Of a stretch of 45,371 nt of DNA, positions 7,564-16,181 are shown in pieces (position 1 is the first letter of the stretch; the number at the start of each line of letters is the position of its first letter). The stretch is from contig JAFGGA010000019.1 in the NCBI GenBank assembly GCA_016930835.1, positions 1 to 45,371 of the forward strand, read 5' to 3'. A model generated the notes under the pieces. That model did no database searches. It was not told the origin of the DNA and saw nothing but the letters and a program-made list of their open reading frames with translations. Source of the DNA: Deltaproteobacteria bacterium. GTDB lineage: Bacteria > Desulfobacterota > DSM-4660 > Desulfatiglandales > HGW-15. Position numbers and translations under genes: made by a program.

Positions 7564-9303
7564 ATGTTCTCATGGTTAAAGAATCTTAATATAAGAGACA
7601 AGCTAATTATTGGTTTTTCCATTATGATCCTTTTTTTATCAATCGTCGGTTTTACCGGATACCAGAATATCAAAAATATCCAAAAAAATTTGGAGGATAT
7701 TTTTTTGGTCCGGCTTCCGGCTATTGATTATTTGATAGAAGCGGATCGGGATCTTCAGCAGTTACTTGTTTCAGAGCGCTCCATGATTTTTGCCAACACT
7801 TCATCTGAAGTGTTTAACAATCTAGTAAAGGACTATGAAGAGAATCTGGAGCAATCTGAGGAACGTTGGGGGAAATATAAGGCGCTTCCGATCACCCTTG
7901 AAGAAAAATCGATTTTACAGAAATATGAAAAGATCAGAGAAGAATGGAAAGTCATCTCTAGAAAGGTTGTCGATGGTCGTTTGGCAGACACAAGGGAAGG
8001 GCGCAGAGAATCTCTTGACCTCTCTTTAGGTCTTGCAAAAAACAAATTTGAAGAAATGAGAAATCATCTCGACCAATTAACTCAGATCAATTTGGATTTT
8101 GCACAGAGCGCTCATGATGATGCGGCAGCAACCTATCAAAAGACCATAATCATTCTAATTAGTATCTTGGGTGCAGGAATTTTTGTAGGTATTATTTTGG
8201 CATTGACGATCATCCAAAGTATTACACGCCCTCTAAACAACGCTGTGAATGTGTGCAATCGTCTCGCTGAAGGCGATCTTAACCAGAATATTGATGTTAG
8301 CCGTAATGATGAAGTCGGCCAGTTACTTGATGCGATGAAAAATCAGATTAAGAGAATAAAGGAAGTTATACTTGATGTGAAATCCGGGGCAAACAATGTA
8401 GCTGTAGGCAGTCAGGAAATGAGCTCCGTAGCACAACAGATGTCACAAGGTGCGACCGAGCAGGCCGCTTCAGCGGAACAGGCATCTTCATCAATGGAAC
8501 AGATGTCAGCCAATATCAAACAGAATGCTGATAATGCTCAACAGACCGAAAGGATATCCATGCAGGCTGCAATGGACGCTGAGAAAGGCGGCCGGGCTGT
8601 GGAAGAGACTGTGGGGGCCATGAAACAAATCGCTGAAAAAATATCCATCATTGAAGAGATCGCCCGTCAGACCAATATGCTGGCCCTGAATGCGGCCATC
8701 GAAGCGGCCCGTGCAGGAGAACACGGTAAAGGATTCGCTGTTGTTGCGGATGCTGTGCGTAAATTAGCGGAAAGGAGCCAAACCGCGGCCGGGGAAATCA
8801 GCAACCTTTCCACCACCAGTGTGGAGATTGCTGAAAATGCCGGTTTGATGTTGAACAAAATCGTTCCGGATATCCGAAAAACTGCCGAGCTGGTCCAGGA
8901 GATCAATGCTGCGTCTGGTGAACAGAATTCTGGAGCTGAACAGATCAACCAGGCTTTACAACAATTGGATCAAGTGATTCAACAAAACGCCTTTGCATCC
9001 GAAAAAATGTCATCGACATCCGAAGAATTGGCAGCCCAGGCAGAGCAGCTCCGGGATGCCATTTCTTTTTTTGATGTTGGTGATAATACTAGAAAAGAGA
9101 ATAAACGAGCCCGAACCATTCAAGAAAAGCTATTCCAACCTGTCCCCTCTCCGGCAAAGGTTCCAATGGCCCATTCAAAGGGACACGCGAAGGCCACCGC
9201 AAATAAGGCCGAAAGCAAGGTTAAGTCAAATCGTGTCATGCTGGATATGGGAGAAGGAAAACCTAGTGGCGACGAACTGGATGATGAGTTTGAAAAATAC
9301 TAA
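7564..9303 (+). CDS. Methyl-accepting chemotaxis protein (4HB type)
   Basis: Transmembrane chemoreceptor of 579 residues from the ATG at 7564, chosen because AAGGAG lies eight bases upstream; the in-frame ATG at 7543 lacks this. TM1 (~14-34), a helical periplasmic sensor of four-helix-bundle type (~35-190), TM2 (~194-217), HAMP (~218-272) and the coiled-coil signalling domain follow in order. The CheA/CheW-contact hairpin tip is [20 protein letters not shown] (~364-383). After the bundle, a basic flexible linker of about 60 residues leads to the terminal EFEKY. That fits the aromatic-x-x-aromatic pentapeptide used to dock CheR/CheB. It is co-transcribed with the Cache-like protein upstream and converges on the che operon. 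Confidence 0.95.
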   Translation: MFSWLKNLNIRDKLIIGFSIMILFLSIVGFTGYQNIKNIQKNLEDIFLVRLPAIDYLIEADRDLQQLLVSERSMIFANTSSEVFNNLVKDYEENLEQSEERWGKYKALPITLEEKSILQKYEKIREEWKVISRKVVDGRLADTREGRRESLDLSLGLAKNKFEEMRNHLDQLTQINLDFAQSAHDDAAATYQKTIIILISILGAGIFVGIILALTIIQSITRPLNNAVNVCNRLAEGDLNQNIDVSRNDEVGQLLDAMKNQIKRIKEVILDVKSGANNVAVGSQEMSSVAQQMSQGATEQAASAEQASSSMEQMSANIKQNADNAQQTERISMQAAMDAEKGGRAVEETVGAMKQIAEKISIIEEIARQTNMLALNAAIEAARAGEHGKGFAVVADAVRKLAERSQTAAGEISNLSTTSVEIAENAGLMLNKIVPDIRKTAELVQEINAASGEQNSGAEQINQALQQLDQVIQQNAFASEKMSSTSEELAAQAEQLRDAISFFDVGDNTRKENKRARTIQEKLFQPVPSPAKVPMAHSKGHAKATANKAESKVKSNRVMLDMGEGKPSGDELDDEFEKY

Positions 9304-9357
9304 AAAAAGGCACGGAACACGAAGTGAAATAATAGAGGCTTTCATCTATTATAAACG

Positions 9358-9400
9358 CCGAACGTCCAACTCGTCAAATTCGAGATGGACGTTCGGTTTT
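9358..9400 (+). terminator. Rho-independent terminator after the MCP gene
   Basis: CCGAACGTCCA (9358-9368) pairs perfectly with TGGACGTTCGG (9386-9396), an inner CTCG/CGAG extends the hairpin, and TTTT follows. It separates the convergent MCP unit and che operon. Confidence 0.85.
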
Positions 9401-9464
9401 CAGCCAATCTTAGGTGAAAAAATAGCCACCGCTTGCGACTTACCACCAACAATCTAGGCTTCCG

Positions 9465-10115
9465 TCAAAACAAATCGATCTTACAGCCCTTGTTTGCCTC
9501 CAACTTCAACGTTTCAGACCATTTTTTTTCTCTGATGCCCACATCTGGGTACAGGGTGGGATTGATTCGTTTAAGGTATACATCGCCTGTATCCGTATGG
9601 AAATAAACCTTTCGGATAACCGTGTCTCCGAAGTCATAACTGACGATCCTAATGCGTTCGTTGTTCAAAAATTTTTTTACAAATTCAACGATTCTTTGAC
9701 CCATGCCATTCTCTTCTGCGATCGTTGGCAAGACAGACCCTCCGCCGAATGCCTTTGCTACGATCTTTCGTCTATCACCACCCAGTCCCATAATGGCATT
9801 GATTAATAACTCCAAGGCATTCATACCATAGCGGGCAGAGGCATCAAAATGTTTGAGATTGGCTCTTCCTGGCAAAAGGATGTGGTTCATACCTCCAATC
9901 TTATTAATGGGGTCATATAGACAAACGGCAACACATGAGCCCAATAAGGTATAAATGGTTGAGGCTTCTTTACTGGCATAATATTCACCGATATTAATGG
10001 TAATCTTTCGTAGCATATGGTCTGTTTTGGCCTCAGGATGGATCGAAAAAAGCGAAATCATTTGACTATATAATGGCCTCGAATCATCTGTGGCTTCGAT
10101 CCATTTGCGGATCAT
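9465..10115 (-). CDS. cheD: Chemoreceptor glutamine deamidase CheD
   Basis: CheD deamidates specific receptor glutamines and, in other bacteria, is tuned by CheC and CheY-P. The catalytic Cys lies in TLLGSCVAVCLYDP and the His in IGGMNHILLPG, the family signature. AKAFGGGSVLP and GDTVIRKVYFHTDTGDVYLKRI follow as expected. At 216 residues it is longer than the usual ~160 because of an N-terminal extension; internal ATGs could shorten it. It is the last gene of the che operon, 13 bases after cheB. No CheC partner is present in the window. Confidence 0.93.
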   Translation of the reverse strand: MIRKWIEATDDSRPLYSQMISLFSIHPEAKTDHMLRKITINIGEYYASKEASTIYTLLGSCVAVCLYDPINKIGGMNHILLPGRANLKHFDASARYGMNALELLINAIMGLGGDRRKIVAKAFGGGSVLPTIAEENGMGQRIVEFVKKFLNNERIRIVSYDFGDTVIRKVYFHTDTGDVYLKRINPTLYPDVGIREKKWSETLKLEANKGCKIDLF

Positions 10116-10128
10116 CGATTTCCAAATC

Positions 10129-11208
10129 TTATTTCATACCCTCCCTCAAAACCGCTCCTGATATAGACGGTAATCCCAAAACCTTATCCACCGCGTTTAG
10201 CTTGATGGCCTCATGAGGCATGCCGAACACAATGGATGTAGCTTCGTCCTGGGCTATGGTGAAGGCCCCTGCCTCTTTCATTTCCAAAAGACCTTTTGCG
10301 CCGTCATCACCCATTCCCGTCATGATCACACCGATGGCATTTTTTCCGGCGTAACGAGCCGCCGAACGAAATAGAACATCTACGGATGGTCGATGACGGG
10401 AAACCAGAGGACCGGATTTAATCTCCACATAATATCGGGCACCGCTTCGTTTGAGCAACATATGATGGTTCCCGGGGGCGATGAGCACCTGTCCGCGCAA
10501 AACCGTGTCATTATTGGCCGCTTCTTTGATGGAAACCTGGCAGATACCGTCCAAACGCTTGGCAAAAGCACGGGTGAAGTTCTCGGGCATATGCTGAACC
10601 ACCACCATGCCCGGTGCATCGGGTGGCAATGCCTCAAATAATATGCGCAAGGCCTCGGTCCCGCCTGTAGATGCACCCACAGCCACGACCTTTTCAGTAG
10701 TTTTGATCATAGCTTTATTTTTGGGTTTTGGAAGTACTGCGTCCGCCGTGAGTTTAGGAGCCACCTTTTTGTAATATTGAATTTTTTGAATCTTTGCGAC
10801 GGATGCCGCTTTGACACTATCGCAAATTCGGATCTTTGATTCTCTGAGGAAATCTTTGGTTCCCATGGTTGGCTTTTGGATAATCTCAACGGCTCCGTAT
10901 TCCAGGGCCTTAAGGGCCGTCTCGGACTTCTCATGGGCAAGACTCGAGCAGATGACCACAGGAATGGGATGCTGGCTCATGATCTTCTGCAAAAAAGTGA
11001 TTCCATCCATGCGAGGCATTTCCACATCCAACATAATCACGTTAGGGGCCTCGTCCTGCATCTTCCGAGCGGCGATATATGGATCAGCCGCCGCCCCGAT
11101 CACGTCAATGTCCCTATCAGAGGACAAAACCTCCATAAGGGTTTGACGGACCATGGCCGAATCATCAACAATGAGAACCTTGGTTTTGTTTTTCACCTCA
11201 GTCTCCAT
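10129..11208 (-). CDS. cheB: Chemotaxis response regulator protein-glutamate methylesterase
   Basis: CheB removes methyl groups from receptor glutamates and may deamidate glutamines. An N-terminal receiver has the acidic pair D15/D16, phospho-acceptor D61 ([12 protein letters not shown]) and K112 (EIIQKP). A linker leads to the esterase domain with the catalytic triad visible as S180 (VGASTGG), H206 ([11 protein letters not shown]) and D302 ([10 protein letters not shown]). The 359-residue length is normal. It lies between cheR and cheD; the 203-base spacer on the cheR side contains repeat words. Confidence 0.97.
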   Translation of the reverse strand: METEVKNKTKVLIVDDSAMVRQTLMEVLSSDRDIDVIGAAADPYIAARKMQDEAPNVIMLDVEMPRMDGITFLQKIMSQHPIPVVICSSLAHEKSETALKALEYGAVEIIQKPTMGTKDFLRESKIRICDSVKAASVAKIQKIQYYKKVAPKLTADAVLPKPKNKAMIKTTEKVVAVGASTGGTEALRILFEALPPDAPGMVVVQHMPENFTRAFAKRLDGICQVSIKEAANNDTVLRGQVLIAPGNHHMLLKRSGARYYVEIKSGPLVSRHRPSVDVLFRSAARYAGKNAIGVIMTGMGDDGAKGLLEMKEAGAFTIAQDEATSIVFGMPHEAIKLNAVDKVLGLPSISGAVLREGMK

Positions 11209-11411
11209 TCTTCATTAAAAATATCATGTTCGATGTTCCGTTATTCAGGAAAGGGAATACCGGAATACTGGAATATTGGATTGTTGAAGTATTGGTTTTT
11301 AGAATTCCCCACCACTCCATCACTCTACTACTCCAGATTTGAATCGTTGTATTGAGGAATGAATTACCTTGAAATATTGTTCCATTTTTCATAAATGTCC
11401 TTTGGATATTT
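11209..11411. repeat. cheR-cheB spacer with GAATACTGGAATATTGG-type words
   Basis: The spacer contains TTCGATGTTCCGTTATTC (11229-11246), then GGAATACCGGAATACTGGAA-type repeats (11257-11277), then ACCACTCCATCACTC-type words. These low-complexity phrases recur in varied form in the other che spacers and before purE. No gene is visible. Confidence 0.5.
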
Positions 11412-12296
11412 TCACCCAATCTTCTGATACACTGCCGGCGCGACCGACCTCAGCGGCAATCCCTGACAATGAAGGACCTCTGAATGTCCCATAAACAAAT
11501 AACCCTCAGGCCTTAGATATCGACACAAGCGTAGAATAAGACCATCCTGAGTTTCTTTATTGAAATAGATGATCACATTTCGACAAAAAATAATATCCAA
11601 AGGTTCCCTGAATCGAAAATCCTCGTCCATCAAGTTCAGCCGACGATATTTGACCTTGTCCCTTAATTCCGGTACTATCCGCACGAGCCCTTTATTACGA
11701 TCCTTGCTTTTTAAAAAGTATTTTTTTCTCAAATCAGGTGGAACCGGCTCGATATCTTGGCGATGGTATATTCCACACCGAGCATCTTCGAGGACATCGG
11801 TGGATATATCGGTTGCCAATATGATAAAATCAAACGCCAGACCCTGATATCTTGCGGCGAAGTCACTTAGAACCATGGCAATGGTATAGGCCTCATTGCC
11901 TTTGGAACAGGCAGCACTCCACACCGTAAGCTTCTTTTTAATGCCTGCCTCCCATGTTCTGATCAGATCCGGTACGGCCTTACGAACGAGAAAATCAAAA
12001 TGATTGGGCTCTCTGAAAAAGTCCGTCTTATTGGTGGTAATCACATTAATAAAGTAGGTCAGCTCATGTTCCATACCTTGTGGACTAAACAGGTATTCGC
12101 AGTAATCGGTGAATGACTGGATCTGCAGGCTTCGCAACCGCTTTCTTAGACGCGATTCCACCATATTCATCTTGGACAGTGGCATCTTGATCCCTGCTTG
12201 AGATTGAATAAGCTCACTCAATCGTCTGAAATCAACCTTGGAGAGATGATGTGTGAAATAATCCTGATATGCCGTATCGTGCGTGTAGATGCCCAT
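11412..12296 (-). CDS. cheR: Chemotaxis protein methyltransferase CheR
   Basis: CheR methylates receptor glutamates from S-adenosylmethionine. The N-terminal helical domain (FRRLSELIQSQAGIKMP, with SRLRKRLRSL) is followed by the methyltransferase domain with TNKTDFFREPNHFDFL, the SAM-binding WSAACSKGNEAYTIAM, ILATDISTDVLEDAR, and DIIFCRNVIIYFNKE. I start at the ATG at 12296, giving 294 residues. A longer frame beginning with TTG at 12344 only adds a hydrophobic artefact not found in this family. No clear ribosome site is seen. The EFEKY tail of the neighbouring MCP fits CheR docking. Confidence 0.95.
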   Translation of the reverse strand: MGIYTHDTAYQDYFTHHLSKVDFRRLSELIQSQAGIKMPLSKMNMVESRLRKRLRSLQIQSFTDYCEYLFSPQGMEHELTYFINVITTNKTDFFREPNHFDFLVRKAVPDLIRTWEAGIKKKLTVWSAACSKGNEAYTIAMVLSDFAARYQGLAFDFIILATDISTDVLEDARCGIYHRQDIEPVPPDLRKKYFLKSKDRNKGLVRIVPELRDKVKYRRLNLMDEDFRFREPLDIIFCRNVIIYFNKETQDGLILRLCRYLRPEGYLFMGHSEVLHCQGLPLRSVAPAVYQKIG

Positions 12297-12580
12297 GGCT
12301 AATATTTCGAAAAATAAAACAATAAATAATATCCCAAACCACAATCTTAACTCTCTTATACGGCGAAAGGTTCAAGGTACATCGCACAAGGGGTGGCCTC
12401 CGGTAATTGTCTAATCCGTCTGCGGTGGATAAGTGCTAGCCCGCCTATATTTATGACGGGTTCGATATTCATAGATTGATTTTATTTTCTTTGTGCCCTA
12501 CCCCTTTTGCCCAGCTTTGACATAACAATGAAACGCACCAATAATTGAATCATTGTACAACCTAACGCCACTATTTGGTC
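12297..12580. repeat. cheW-cheR spacer with CAAGG-type repeat words
   Basis: The 284-base spacer has GGTTCAAGGTACATCGCACAAGG-like words (about 12369-12391), resembling CGCAAGGCGCAAGG near 1576. A minus-strand 38-codon frame beginning near 12476 reads through these words without a ribosome site, so I do not call it. Confidence 0.4.
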
Positions 12581-13093
12581 TTAAGACTCCGCTCGCTTCA
12601 GAACAGGTTCCTCTTCCGCATCTTGAAGAAGAGTCAGTTCTTCTGAGGAAAAAACCTTGTCAATATCTAGAATAATGACGAACTCATCATTCTTTTTACC
12701 CATACCTTTGATAAATTCTGTTTTGAGTCTTGTCCCGATGCGAGGCGGCGGTTCGATCTGGTCGGGCTCCAGGGTTAACACTTCTTGTACTGAATCGGCT
12801 AATGCACCTAAAAGCGTACTTTCACCTTCAAGGCTGATTTCCATGATAATGATGCAAGTGTCCACAGTCTTTTCCGTGATGGACATGCCAAATTTCAAAC
12901 GAAGGTCTACGACTGGCACCACTCCCCCTCTTAAGTTGATGACTCCCCGCATAAATTCCGGCATACGTGGTACCTTGGTCACCTCAGTAAAATCAAGGAC
13001 CTCACGCACCTGGATAATGTCCAGTGCGTATACCTCCTGATCCAGCTTAAAGGTCAAGTATTGACTGTTTTCCATAATTCCAATGTCTGTCAT
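12581..13093 (-). CDS. cheW: Chemotaxis coupling protein CheW
   Basis: CheW scaffolds receptors to CheA. The 170-residue protein is one CheW domain: YLTFKLDQEVYALDIIQVRE, VPRMPEFMRGVINLRGGVVPVVDLR with the conserved N-L-R-G, then VQEVLTL and a C-terminal IKGMGKKNDEFVIILDIDKV. An acidic C-terminal tail (~20 residues) follows. An AGAAAGGAGAAC ribosome site precedes the ATG. The 208-base spacer toward cheA contains a perfect 9-bp palindrome. Confidence 0.97.
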   Translation of the reverse strand: MTDIGIMENSQYLTFKLDQEVYALDIIQVREVLDFTEVTKVPRMPEFMRGVINLRGGVVPVVDLRLKFGMSITEKTVDTCIIIMEISLEGESTLLGALADSVQEVLTLEPDQIEPPPRIGTRLKTEFIKGMGKKNDEFVIILDIDKVFSSEELTLLQDAEEEPVLKRAES

Positions 13094-13115
13094 GGTTTGT
13101 TCTCCTTTCTATTAA

Positions 13116-13136
13116 TGAAATCGCTACGCGATTTCA
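13116..13136. repeat. TGAAATCGC-TAC-GCGATTTCA palindromic hairpin
   Basis: A perfect 9-bp stem with a 3-base loop, about 23 bases upstream of the cheW start in the operon. It probably folds in the mRNA as a processing or stability element, or is a dispersed palindrome. Confidence 0.6.
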
Positions 13137-13301
13137 TATAACGTCCCACTTCGCGAGACTTTCAAAACAACTTGACCAAAACACCATGTGCTATGCACTA
13201 GTATAAATGGTTAATAGCACTTATTCATTGTTTAATGATCATTGTTTATTGTTCATTGATATCGTTCGACGTTCATCTTTTCTGAACCTTAAGCCTTGTT
13301 T

Positions 13302-15374
13302 TCAAACCAACGCATTTACATCCAATATCAATGCCACCGTGCCGTCTCCCAAGATCGTGGCGCCGGAAACATCTTTGACGCCTTTAAAGGCCGGCCCCAA
13401 CGACTTGATTACGGTCTGGTGACCCCCCACCACATGATCCACCACAAATCCGATTCGTTTGTCGTACACATCCGCAATGACGATATGTTCCAGATCCGGC
13501 TTGTTTTCCTTCATCTCAAAATGATCACGCAAACGTACATATGGAACGATTTCACCACGAACGTTCATGATGTTTGCGCCATGTGCTTTTTCCACGTCCT
13601 CTTTGGTCAGCTCGGTACATTCCTCCACGGTGGCTAGAGGGAGGACATAATAACTGTCGCCGATGGTCACCAGAAGCCCATTAATAATGGCGAGGGTGAG
13701 CGGCAGTTTTAACGTGATGCATGTTCCCTTGCCTTTGACACTTGAGACATCCACGGTGCCCCTGAGTGATTCAATAGTCTTTTTCACCACATCCATGCCG
13801 ACCCCTCTACCGGACAAATTCGTGATCTTTTCAGATGTCGAAAAGCCGGGGGCGAAGATCCGAGAAAGGATTTCTTTTTCAGTCAGTTCGGCCTCTTTTG
13901 GAATAAGCCCCTTTTCTATGGCTTTCAATCGAATAGCATCAGGATCCAGCCCGATTCCATCATCCTCAATGGTGATGACCACATTGGCCCCTTTATGAGC
14001 CGCCGCAAGACGAATGGTTCCGGTTTCGGGTTTGTTTTTTTTCTTTCTTTCCGCGGGGGGTTCTATCCCATGATCAATGCAATTTCTAATCATATGAACT
14101 AGCGGATCATCCAGACGTTCAATAACCGTCTTATCCAGTTCGGTTTCAGCACCTTCGGTAATTAAAGCAATATCTTTACCCAACTCCGCGGAGAGATCTC
14201 TCACCAGGCGTCTGAACTTGCTGAAGGTTGTTCCAATGGGCATCATGCGGATATTCAGCACGCTGTCCCTGAGTTCAGTGGTTAATCTTTCTATCTCTTC
14301 AACAGGATTAACCAATTCCGCATGATTCATGTCGGCCGAAACCTGACTGAGTCTTGCCTGGGTGATGACCAACTCACCGACGAGATTCACCAGCTTGTCC
14401 AATCGATCCGAAGGCACTCGGACTGTTCCAACCCTCGCGGACAGCCGTTGTTTTTCTAAACGTTGCTGTTCAATAAGAGCGGACTCGACCTTTCCACGCG
14501 ACACCGATCCGGAGTCCACCAACAACTCACCAATTTTTTTCTGTTCACTTAAGGCCTTGGTCACGGTTTCCGGTATAACATCGCCCCTCTCTACAAGGAT
14601 CTCTCCGAGACGAGGGACGGGCTCTTCCACATTCTGTTCAGCAGCTTCCACGATATCAATACGTATATCGCAATCATCTTCCACGAATATGAAGATATCC
14701 CTGACGGCATTGATTCCCTTGGCGGTTACAAGGATAATGTCCCAATACAGATAACACGATTCGGGATCGAGTTTTTCAATGGATGGTATACCGTCTGTGT
14801 GGGCCATAATGGAGCAATCGCCCATTTCCCGGAGTTCGTCTAAAAGAAGGGCTGGATCCATGCCTCTTGAAAATATCTCCCTGTTGGGCCTAAACCGTAT
14901 GCGATAGGTCATGTCTTTGCCTTGAGTCGTATCAAAAGATGGAGGCCGGCCGATATCTTTTTCAGCCGAAAGTGTTTTATCATTTTCAGATTCGAAAAGC
15001 ATGGCATTGAGTGATTCAATGATCTTTTGCCGGGTCCCGGTATCCGGCTTTTGATGACCTTCCGTCTCGTTCAACATCATCATAATCTGGTCCCTTGAGG
15101 CGAGGACCAGATCGATCAATCGTTTACTTACCGGCACTAAACCTGCTCGAACCTTATCCAGAACCGTCTCCACATGATGGGTAAACTCGGCAATAGCATC
15201 AAACCCGAACATCGAACCCGACCCCTTAATGGTGTGCATGCAGCGAAAAAGGCGGTTCACCGCCTCCCGGTCTTCAGGATCATCTTCAATGTCAAGGATC
15301 GCCTGTTCAATCTCGGAAAGAAGTTCCTCGGCCTCCTGTCTATAGGCGTCCATAAATCTGTTTGATTCACTCAT
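13302..15374 (-). CDS. cheA: Chemotaxis histidine kinase CheA
   Basis: The central kinase phosphorylates CheY and CheB. Domains in order are: HPt with phospho-accepting H47 (CMHTIKGSGSMFG); a ferredoxin-like segment (~155-245, RIRFRPNREIFSRGMDP) in place of a typical P2; two short repeats LGEILVERGDV...ALSEQ and IGELLVDSGSV...ALIEQ (~256-303) resembling the GspE/PilB N-terminal fold; dimerisation helices (LDKLVNLVGELVITQ); HATPase with the N box (MIRNCIDHGIEPP), DDGIGLD and GRGVGMDVV; and a C-terminal CheW-like domain. Length is 690 residues. An AGGAGG ribosome site precedes the ATG. Confidence 0.97.
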   Translation of the reverse strand: MSESNRFMDAYRQEAEELLSEIEQAILDIEDDPEDREAVNRLFRCMHTIKGSGSMFGFDAIAEFTHHVETVLDKVRAGLVPVSKRLIDLVLASRDQIMMMLNETEGHQKPDTGTRQKIIESLNAMLFESENDKTLSAEKDIGRPPSFDTTQGKDMTYRIRFRPNREIFSRGMDPALLLDELREMGDCSIMAHTDGIPSIEKLDPESCYLYWDIILVTAKGINAVRDIFIFVEDDCDIRIDIVEAAEQNVEEPVPRLGEILVERGDVIPETVTKALSEQKKIGELLVDSGSVSRGKVESALIEQQRLEKQRLSARVGTVRVPSDRLDKLVNLVGELVITQARLSQVSADMNHAELVNPVEEIERLTTELRDSVLNIRMMPIGTTFSKFRRLVRDLSAELGKDIALITEGAETELDKTVIERLDDPLVHMIRNCIDHGIEPPAERKKKNKPETGTIRLAAAHKGANVVITIEDDGIGLDPDAIRLKAIEKGLIPKEAELTEKEILSRIFAPGFSTSEKITNLSGRGVGMDVVKKTIESLRGTVDVSSVKGKGTCITLKLPLTLAIINGLLVTIGDSYYVLPLATVEECTELTKEDVEKAHGANIMNVRGEIVPYVRLRDHFEMKENKPDLEHIVIADVYDKRIGFVVDHVVGGHQTVIKSLGPAFKGVKDVSGATILGDGTVALILDVNALV

Positions 15375-15390
15375 TTTCTATTCCTCCTCG

Positions 15391-15414
15391 CCTCTCCCCC
15401 TCTATGGGGAGAGG
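15391..15414. repeat. CCTCTCCCC/GGGGAGAGG hairpin in the cheY-cheA spacer
   Basis: A 9-bp perfect stem with a 6-base loop, followed by CTTCCGACTCCTGACTTCT-like words (about 15424-15442) that also occur near base 95. Same hairpin family as 5132-5154. Confidence 0.6.
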
Positions 15415-15475
15415 AATTCCCGATCTTCCGACTCCTGACTTCTAACACCCGGCTCCTGTCTTCCAATTTTAAAGG

Positions 15476-15841
15476 TCATTTAAGCACCTTTTTAATCACA
15501 CCCAGAAGTTGATCCGGCTTAAAAGGCTTTACAATCCATCCGGTGGCGCCGGCGGCCTTGCCCTCTTGCTTTTTACGATCTTGTGATTCCGTGGTAAGCA
15601 TAATGATGGGGATAAATCTATATCGTGGCTTGGCCCGTACCTGTCTGATCAATTCAGTCCCATCCATCCTGGGCATATTCAGGTCTGTAATCAACATGCT
15701 GACCAAATGGCTATCGAGCTTTTCAATGGCGTCTTGTCCGTCCACTGCCTCTATGACTTCGTAACCGGCCTGTTTTAATGTGAAATTGACCATCTGGCGG
15801 ATACTGGCCGAATCATCGGCGGTCATGATTAATTTTGACAT
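15476..15841 (-). CDS. cheY: Chemotaxis response regulator CheY
   Basis: A single receiver domain of 121 residues with D9/D10 and phospho-acceptor D53 (LITDLNMPRMDG), T83/T84 (IMLTTES) and the conserved Lys in IVKPFKPDQL. Phosphorylated CheY acts on the motility output. An excellent GGAGG ribosome site precedes the ATG. It lies between the STAS gene and cheA. It is the only free receiver in the window, so the likely substrate of any phosphatase in this operon. Confidence 0.96.
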   Translation of the reverse strand: MSKLIMTADDSASIRQMVNFTLKQAGYEVIEAVDGQDAIEKLDSHLVSMLITDLNMPRMDGTELIRQVRAKPRYRFIPIIMLTTESQDRKKQEGKAAGATGWIVKPFKPDQLLGVIKKVLK

Positions 15842-15873
15842 TTCATTCCTCCGAAATTCACTAAGACCTTAAC

Positions 15874-16161
15874 CTATTTTCCATCCCATTCCAAACCGAT
15901 GCGATCCGCTGCATACTGGACTGTCTGAGAAAAACCTGGAAAAGATATCTTTTTCCCTGATTCTTTGGCGCTTTTGAATATGCAATAGAGGAGTTGAACC
16001 CCCGCGGTGTCACAATCCGTTATACTGCTCAGATCAAGGAAAATTTCATCTGAGCCCTCGAATGCCTGGGCATATTTTTGATAGATTTCCATCGCTTCGT
16101 GAATCATCAAGGCACCTTCCAAACTGAAGGCACTTCCCTCATTTGTTTTCTTTTTCTTCAT
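15874..16161 (-). CDS. STAS-domain protein of the chemotaxis operon
   Basis: A 95-residue STAS domain: EGALMIHEAMEIYQKYAQAFEG, the strand-loop DEIFLDLSSITDCDTAGVQLL with the conserved D-x-A/S-G pattern of anti-sigma-factor antagonists and MlaB, and a final helix. In the family a Ser or Thr can be phosphorylated at the loop; here the loop is D-C-D-T-A-G, with Thr at that place. Such genes often precede cheY-cheA in Desulfobacterota and Geobacter operons. Its role in signalling is not known. Confidence 0.85.
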   Translation of the reverse strand: MKKKKTNEGSAFSLEGALMIHEAMEIYQKYAQAFEGSDEIFLDLSSITDCDTAGVQLLYCIFKSAKESGKKISFPGFSQTVQYAADRIGLEWDGK

Positions 16162-16181
16162 AAAAACCAGATCCTTTTACT

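Noticed and set aside
13663-14754. Ser/Thr-rich plus-strand frames of 111 and 130 codons
   Set aside because: Antisense shadows of cheA, whose domain structure is complete and continuous.
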